A stretch of DNA of 37,354 nucleotides, taken from Prevotellaceae bacterium. GTDB lineage: Bacteria > Bacteroidota > Bacteroidia > Bacteroidales > Bacteroidaceae. This document shows positions 33,308-37,354 of this stretch, piece after piece; the first letter of the stretch is position 1; each line of letters opens with the position of its first letter. The notes under the pieces are model-generated. The model saw only the letters and a list, made by a program, of their open reading frames with translations, was not told the DNA's origin and did not search any database. The position numbers were made by a program, and so were the translations under genes. Where the stretch lies: contig JABZLB010000030.1 in assembly GCA_015256945.1 (NCBI GenBank), positions 1-37,354 of the forward strand. Reading direction: 5' to 3'.

Positions 33308-34291
33308 ATGGATAATTTTACAGAGAATACAGATAAACGTTCTCTTTACGTGCTCCGTAACTTCACGGCCGTAACCTTTGCCGCACTTCTCATAGCAGGA
33401 AGTACGCTGTCAATACTTGGCATTACAATGACCATTGTGCCCAAATGGTTCAATATCATGCTGCTTTTGCTGACTGTTTCGGGGGCCACACTGGCACTGT
33501 TGCGCCGCATATCACGTGCAACGCTGCTGTCATTATGTATCATCGTGTTTGCCATTGAACTTTCGGGCGAAATGGTTTATCTGGCAACCCAAAGCTCATA
33601 CCATGCTATTTTGTACATATCGGCCGATGCAACGCAGGCCCTCAGCATCATATTGCTGAGCCTTACAGGTCTTAACAAGCGCGTAGTTGCCATTGCAGGC
33701 AGCATTGTTTTCATTACATGGAGCGCTATTTGCCTGATTGTAAAGGGCGACCTCTGGGACATTTACGTCATCAACGCCGTTATATTTGCAGCGGCAACGC
33801 TATACGGATATTTCGCAATAGAACGCATTATAGATGTTATTGCACGTTATAATGACCTCACCGAAGAACGCAACATGATGCACGCCATGCAGCACATGAC
33901 CCACGACCAGCTCAATGCACTCATCAAATTAGGACTTAAAAAGAACCAGACTCCGGAGGAGACGCAGCAGCTGCTGCGTGCAACAGGAGCCGGTGCACAA
34001 CATATCATCAACGAGAATGTATCGGCCGTTGTACGCCAGCAAATAATCAACGAACAGCTGTTGGCCGAGCATCTTCCCGAACTGACAACAACCGAGCTGC
34101 AGGTTGCCAAGGCTATTCTGATGAAACTTCAGCTCAGCGAGATGATTACCATGACGGGAAAGTCGAAAGGTAACATCACCACCATCCGCTCACGCATACG
34201 CCGCAAGCTGAAACTTGCACCCACCGACCAGCTTTATAACTCGCTCTTTCTGCGCGTATTCGGTACGCAGCCCCGTTCCATGAAGATGTAA
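33308..34291 (+). CDS. Membrane-embedded LuxR-type (HTH) transcriptional regulator
   Basis: A 327-residue protein. The N-terminal half has about six hydrophobic helices (roughly 20-42, 47-66, 70-92, 98-120, 124-146, 153-172). A helical linker (about 175-255) follows. The C-terminal domain resembles LuxR/GerE helix-turn-helix: LTTTELQVAKAILMKLQLSE, then GKSKGNITTIRSRIRRKLKL, with the recognition-helix arginines conserved. No receiver or kinase domain is present, so it looks like a one-component regulator that senses at or in the membrane and binds DNA from there. The two GTTACATWTYGTT promoters on either side are its likely targets (inference). Confidence 0.8.
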   Translation: MDNFTENTDKRSLYVLRNFTAVTFAALLIAGSTLSILGITMTIVPKWFNIMLLLLTVSGATLALLRRISRATLLSLCIIVFAIELSGEMVYLATQSSYHAILYISADATQALSIILLSLTGLNKRVVAIAGSIVFITWSAICLIVKGDLWDIYVINAVIFAAATLYGYFAIERIIDVIARYNDLTEERNMMHAMQHMTHDQLNALIKLGLKKNQTPEETQQLLRATGAGAQHIINENVSAVVRQQIINEQLLAEHLPELTTTELQVAKAILMKLQLSEMITMTGKSKGNITTIRSRIRRKLKLAPTDQLYNSLFLRVFGTQPRSMKM

Positions 34292-34399
34292 ACGCACAAC
34301 CGGTATTACCGCTTTATTTCTACATTAAACCGCATAACCTTGCAAACGCAGGTATACAGGGCCTATATTAAGCTCATAATCAAGGTATTATAAAGTAGA

Positions 34400-34508
34400 G
34401 TTACATTTTGTTATACAGCGTAATTACGGTAGTTACATATCGTTATATATAATCTTTTTCTTTGTTTTTCGTTTCTCTTGCAAAGCCTGAAAATTTGTTA
34501 TAACTTTG
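34400..34508 (+). promoter_or_regulatory. Promoter B with paired GTTACATWTYGTT upstream elements
   Basis: GTTACATTTTGTTA (34400-34413) and GTTACATATCGTT (34432-34444) are 32 bp apart, followed by TTG (34478-34480), 20 nt and TAACTTTG (34501-34508). The first element starts 101 bp before the -7 box, identical to promoter A. Transcription from about 34515 gives a 200-nt leader before ATG 34714, long enough for post-transcriptional control. Confidence 0.8.
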
Positions 34509-34713
34509 CATCCCCTTTCAACAAAGGCTGTATTCAGGTTTCATCTGTTCATACGTTTAATCAAGTTTATTACCGGGTATACATACTCTTGCTTTGCGAA
34601 GCAGAAACATTATAAAAACCATACGACGGTACCCGCTACAATATATAAGACGAAAAAAGCAAATATCAGGATAACGTTTAATCAGGAGTTTTCAACAATT
34701 ATTTGATTTACAA

Positions 34714-34896
34714 ATGAAAAAGTATGTAAAACCACAAGTGAAGTGTATCAGGATGAATACACAATGTTGTCTGTTAGCAGGGAGCGGCATGTCTGTTGCA
34801 AACCAGAATCACCAGCAGCGTCCCCATGAATCGTGGGGTGCAAAAGCCGGAGATTTACCAGAAGGGGTAACCCCTTTATTTGAAGATGGAGAATAA
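34714..34896 (+). CDS. Small 'AGSG' peptide 1 (60 residues, unknown function)
   Basis: A 60-residue protein with the pattern MKKYVKPQVKC, then CCLLAGSG (residues 18-25), then a polar tail with ESWGAKAG and an acidic end. Short Bacteroidales proteins beginning MKKYxxP and carrying LAGSG are familiar to me as uncharacterised small ORFs, but I know no assigned role. Cys11, Cys18 and Cys19 are notable. It has no classical signal peptide. It shares KY-x17-AGSG spacing and a following W-G with the peptide at 36902. It is the first gene after promoter B, 34 nt upstream of the lipoprotein gene. It could be a secreted peptide or precursor (speculative). Confidence 0.72.
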   Translation: MKKYVKPQVKCIRMNTQCCLLAGSGMSVANQNHQQRPHESWGAKAGDLPEGVTPLFEDGE

Positions 34897-34930
34897 TAAC
34901 AGCAGAAAAACACATTAACCATACTGAAAA

Positions 34931-36640
34931 ATGACCATAAAAAAGATATACGGCATTCTGCTTTTAGCCGTTACAGCAGGCCTGGCAGCATGTTCAAACG
35001 AAATCAACAACGACAATAACGATACCACAAATCCCAATATCAGTGCAAAGCGTACGCTCAGCGTGGCAGCCACTAACGGCAGTACACGTTCGACCGTAGA
35101 TATGATAAACGGTAACAAATGGGTGCAGGGTGATAAGTTTATTGCCTATAATATTACAAGTCCCAGCGGTTTCGACTATCTTTCGGCTAAAGGAAGCGGC
35201 ACGGAAACCAGACTCGAAGGTGAGGTAAATTGCAAGCAGGGTGACAAGATAGCCATGTTTTTCCCGCTGAAATACAATTATACGGGTACCAGCCGCAGTC
35301 ATGTTCTGGTGAGCATGCAGTCGAGCGAAATCAGCGAAAACGGAAATATCGTAGCTAAAAAGCAGAACGGAACATTAGAGAATCTGCGCTATTTCGATTA
35401 CAGCTATGGCACATCCATTGCACAGGTAGAGGGCAGAGTGGCCACAGCCAGCACTACATTACTGAAGCAATATGCCATTCTTCACCTCGATTTTACGCAT
35501 AACGGCACGGCTGTACAGAATATCAGCAAGCTCGTTCTCGACAATGTTACGGAAGAAGCAGAGTTTGACTTAAACGATGGCACACTGAAAAACCGTGAAA
35601 ACGGCAGGATTGTCATCGAACCGTCAGCTCCGCGCAGCGAGTTCGACGTAGCCGTTTTCCCCGACAATAACTTCAGTCCGACGTTCACAATTGAAACTAC
35701 CGACGGCAAAAGCTATTCGCTAACTGTAAGCGGCAAGAGCATCAAGAGTGCCGAATATTTGCCTGTAACCCTTAAGGTTGTAGAAAATACGCCATGGATT
35801 GACATCAACGGCACAAGATGGTCACGCTATAATCTGCAGTACGACCCGTCGGTAAACGACGACGGCTGGGTAGCAGGCTATCAGCTTGCAAAGCATCCCT
35901 GGGATTACTTTTACACAGAAGACGATCCTATGTATCCCGAAGGCAGCCGGCTTCCAGGCCATTTTACGACCGACAAATTTGACCATTTCCGCTGGGGCGA
36001 CATTGCCAATGCACATGATTACAGTTACAGCGCACAGACCTCTTACGACAGAACAAAGGGTAATATTCAGGGAAAAGTAAGCGCTGACCAGCGTACAGGC
36101 GACCTCGCCATGTTTGCATCAAAAGGAAAATGGAAGCTTCCTACCCAAACTGATTTTGAGAATTTAATGAACAATACGGCACAATATATCGGCTATTATA
36201 ACGATGGTACTAACGATATTATAGGTGTTTTGTTTGTCCCTACAAACGATGGTCGACTGAAGGGCAAAATAATTGACAAGAATAACAATCCGCTTAAGAA
36301 CTCGAATACAACAGGAGGCATTCAGGTTCTGCAATATACCAATCCCAATACTAAGCTGAGACAGTTTACGTCAGAGGAAATAAAGAAAGGCGTTTTCTTC
36401 CCGTTTGCCGGAATGTACAATAACTATAACGACGGCATGCCGAAGTTAAGCCAGCCGGGTAATCAGGCAGCTTACTGGACAGCAGACGGCAACAGCAGCA
36501 ACGATGCACAAGCAACGGCATTCACCGGCTATTATCGCCACGACGGACAATTCTTATGTCCTACGGTAGGTATGCCGGCAAACCAACTGAATCCCAAGCG
36601 TATCATGTACTGCATACGTCCTATTTTCGTAGGCAATTAA
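34931..36640 (+). CDS. Fimbrillin-like lipoprotein with a FISUMP-type C-terminal domain
   Basis: A 569-residue lipoprotein, lipobox LAAC (C21), so it is membrane-anchored and probably surface-exposed. Residues about 35-290 resemble the fimbrillin family (SVAATNGSTRSTVD, then NKWVQGDKFIAYN; an acidic Asn/Asp-rich linker follows the Cys). From about 295 (WIDINGTRWSRYNLQ) to the end it resembles FISUMP modules, with WKLPTQTDFENLM, AAYWTADGN and a final MYCIRPIFVGN. The combination suggests a fimbrial tip/adhesin or ligand-binding surface protein. It is co-transcribed with the AGSG peptide (34-nt gap) and ended by a strong terminator. Confidence 0.82.
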   Translation: MTIKKIYGILLLAVTAGLAACSNEINNDNNDTTNPNISAKRTLSVAATNGSTRSTVDMINGNKWVQGDKFIAYNITSPSGFDYLSAKGSGTETRLEGEVNCKQGDKIAMFFPLKYNYTGTSRSHVLVSMQSSEISENGNIVAKKQNGTLENLRYFDYSYGTSIAQVEGRVATASTTLLKQYAILHLDFTHNGTAVQNISKLVLDNVTEEAEFDLNDGTLKNRENGRIVIEPSAPRSEFDVAVFPDNNFSPTFTIETTDGKSYSLTVSGKSIKSAEYLPVTLKVVENTPWIDINGTRWSRYNLQYDPSVNDDGWVAGYQLAKHPWDYFYTEDDPMYPEGSRLPGHFTTDKFDHFRWGDIANAHDYSYSAQTSYDRTKGNIQGKVSADQRTGDLAMFASKGKWKLPTQTDFENLMNNTAQYIGYYNDGTNDIIGVLFVPTNDGRLKGKIIDKNNNPLKNSNTTGGIQVLQYTNPNTKLRQFTSEEIKKGVFFPFAGMYNNYNDGMPKLSQPGNQAAYWTADGNSSNDAQATAFTGYYRHDGQFLCPTVGMPANQLNPKRIMYCIRPIFVGN

Positions 36641-36676
36641 GCGTTAAGTCTGGGCATTCAGGCTCATAACCAAAAT

Positions 36677-36724
36677 AAACGGGAGAGAAAACTGTATTCT
36701 ATTTTACAGTTTTCTCTCCCGTTT
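36677..36724 (+). terminator. Terminator of the AGSG peptide-lipoprotein operon
   Basis: A perfect 20-bp stem (36677-36696 with 36705-36724) has an 8-nt loop, 36 nt after the lipoprotein stop. The downstream arm runs into TTTTGTTC. Confidence 0.92.
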
Positions 36725-36824
36725 TGTTCTATCTTCTTCAAAAGCCAGTTACCTCATCACAGCCGGGAACCATTGAGTTGTCAAACAAAATAACCTGTAA
36801 AGATGCGGTCCTCTGCATAGGAAA

Positions 36825-36855
36825 TTGCCAAACGCATGGTAGTTTCATAGGTTCG
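36825..36855 (+). promoter_or_regulatory. Putative promoter of AGSG peptide 2
   Basis: TTG (36825-36827), exactly 20 nt, then TAGGTTCG (36848-36855), one mismatch in the TTTG part. The leader would be about 40 nt. A partial GTTAC word lies 100 bp upstream of the -7 box (36748), which may be coincidental. Confidence 0.55.
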
Positions 36856-36901
36856 CATGTACGTTATATAGCGCCTTAAATCCTTAAATATATAACCGGA
36901 T

Positions 36902-37087
36902 ATGATTTTTACGAAATACCTCTACATTGTTTCTGCGTGCAAAATCAAACCTGTCAATACGGCCATTATGGCAGGCAGCGGCAACCGTGTCAGCAAAGAC
37001 GATCCCCATCACTGGGGGAAAGACAATTTGGCTAAGCCCTTTACGCAATGGAATAACTTCGACAACTATCCCAAATTGAAATATTAG
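36902..37087 (+). CDS. Small 'AGSG' peptide 2 (61 residues, unknown function)
   Basis: A 61-residue protein. K5-Y6 and A24-G-S-G27 have the same separation as K3-Y4 and A22-G-S-G25 in the peptide at 34714. Cys13 aligns with Cys11, and a W-G-K follows in both (DPHHWGKD versus HESWGAK). The tail is rich in Trp, Asn, Phe and Tyr and ends KLKY. No signal peptide is evident. It lies beyond the lipoprotein terminator with its own promoter-like sequence. Function unknown; it is clearly a divergent relative of peptide 1, which supports both being real genes. Confidence 0.65.
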   Translation: MIFTKYLYIVSACKIKPVNTAIMAGSGNRVSKDDPHHWGKDNLAKPFTQWNNFDNYPKLKY

Positions 37088-37142
37088 CGTTTTGTCTTTT
37101 CACCACTATGCCATTAAGTTCCCGTGCCGCAATAAGTGTGAT

Positions 37143-37198
37143 GGCGTCGGGGGTCATCTATGACAAAACCCATCTAACCATACGATAAAACCGACGCC
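37143..37198. other. Inverted repeat after AGSG peptide 2
   Basis: GGCGTCGG (37143-37150) and CCGACGCC (37191-37198) form an 8-bp GC-rich stem. The enclosed sequence also contains GTCAT-CT-ATGAC. No T-run follows, so it is not a clear terminator. Nothing else is recognised in 37088-37262. Confidence 0.4.
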
Positions 37199-37262
37199 CG
37201 TATACTCAAACATCGATTTTGTGCAAGTAAAACGCAAGTCTCGTTGCATAAAACAACAAAAA

Positions 37263-37288
37263 AGGGAACTTCCTTTCGAAAGTTCCCT
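37263..37288 (-). terminator. Terminator of the tRNA-Arg transcript
   Basis: The 9-bp stem AGGGAACTT/AAGTTCCCT (37263-37271 with 37280-37288) is followed on the minus strand by TTTTTTGTTG. It lies 14 nt beyond the tRNA 3' end. Confidence 0.82.
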
Positions 37289-37301
37289 ACTATTTAAAGG
37301 G

Positions 37302-37354
37302 TGATTCCGTTGGGGTTCGAACCCAAGACCCACAGCTTAGAAGGCTGTTGCTCT
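37302..37354 (-). tRNA. tRNA-Arg (anticodon UCU), partial at window edge
   Basis: The 3' two-thirds of a tRNA on the minus strand. The anticodon stem ACAGC/GCTGT encloses the loop CTTCTAA, giving anticodon TCT. The T arm is TTGGG-TTCGAAC-CCCAA, and the acceptor 3' strand CGGAATC has discriminator A. The D arm and 5' acceptor strand lie outside the window. CCA is not encoded. Confidence 0.9.

Noticed and set aside
34506..34706. A 66-codon frame in the leader of the AGSG peptide operon
   Set aside because: It starts inside the -7 region with an unlikely start codon and has no recognised features; an RNA leader is the simpler reading.
37143..37198. Terminator for AGSG peptide 2
   Set aside because: The 8-bp stem has a 40-nt loop and no T-run on either side; kept only as an inverted repeat.

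Overview
The window reads as chromosomal DNA of a Bacteroidales bacterium, most likely a Prevotellaceae (Prevotella sensu lato) member. The evidence is a SusC/SusD pair, many promoters of the Bacteroidetes type (TTG/TTTG, about 20 nt, then TAnnTTTG), scarce Shine-Dalgarno sequences, a fimbrillin-like lipoprotein and short 'AGSG' peptides. There is no rRNA, transposase, integrase or CRISPR array. Species cannot be fixed from sequence reading alone.

Layout. 1-620: a 22-bp-period palindrome array, then tRNA-Glu(CUC) and tRNA-Ser(GCU) on the minus strand with a shared promoter and terminator. 1054-8586: housekeeping genes: MaoC/NodN-like hydratase, HAD phosphatase, lipoprotein PBP4-type DD-peptidase, a membrane nucleotide-sugar dehydratase, a divergent DXS-like thiamine-diphosphate enzyme and an NlpC/P60 hydrolase. 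8952-10957: a secreted lactonase with a 46-residue membrane microprotein just upstream, and a flavin reductase-like protein.

11108-29589 is a glycan-utilisation locus in two divergent halves. The minus half holds SusC, SusD and a calcineurin-like phosphoesterase as an operon, then a secreted serine hydrolase and a GH3 glycosidase with their own promoters. The plus half holds a Tat-exported DUF4434 protein, an MFS sugar porter, a NagX/HGSNAT-like membrane protein, a ROK regulator and a GH20 beta-hexosaminidase. The GH20 + NagX-like + MFS + ROK set points to an N-acetylhexosamine-containing glycan. 30349-31717 is a rubredoxin-flavodiiron operon for O2/NO detoxification.

31718-37087 is the most unusual part. 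A 12-unit 22-bp palindrome array is followed by a membrane-embedded LuxR-type regulator. The regulator gene is flanked by two promoters that carry the same GTTACATWTYGTT repeats at an identical distance (101 bp) from the -7 element. One promoter drives a short apparently noncoding transcript. The other drives a 60-residue AGSG peptide and a fimbrillin/FISUMP lipoprotein, and a second AGSG peptide of 61 residues lies just downstream. This looks like a compact peptide/surface-protein regulon that I cannot match to a named system.

Five intergenic regions carry arrays with a period of about 22 bp built from three unrelated core words (TTACGATGTAA-type, GRCGGCCGYC-type and CATTCAAAAAG/TGATGAAAAG-type). 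Each has a conserved core of 10-11 bp and a variable spacer of 11-13 bp. The window ends inside a tRNA-Arg(UCU) gene.
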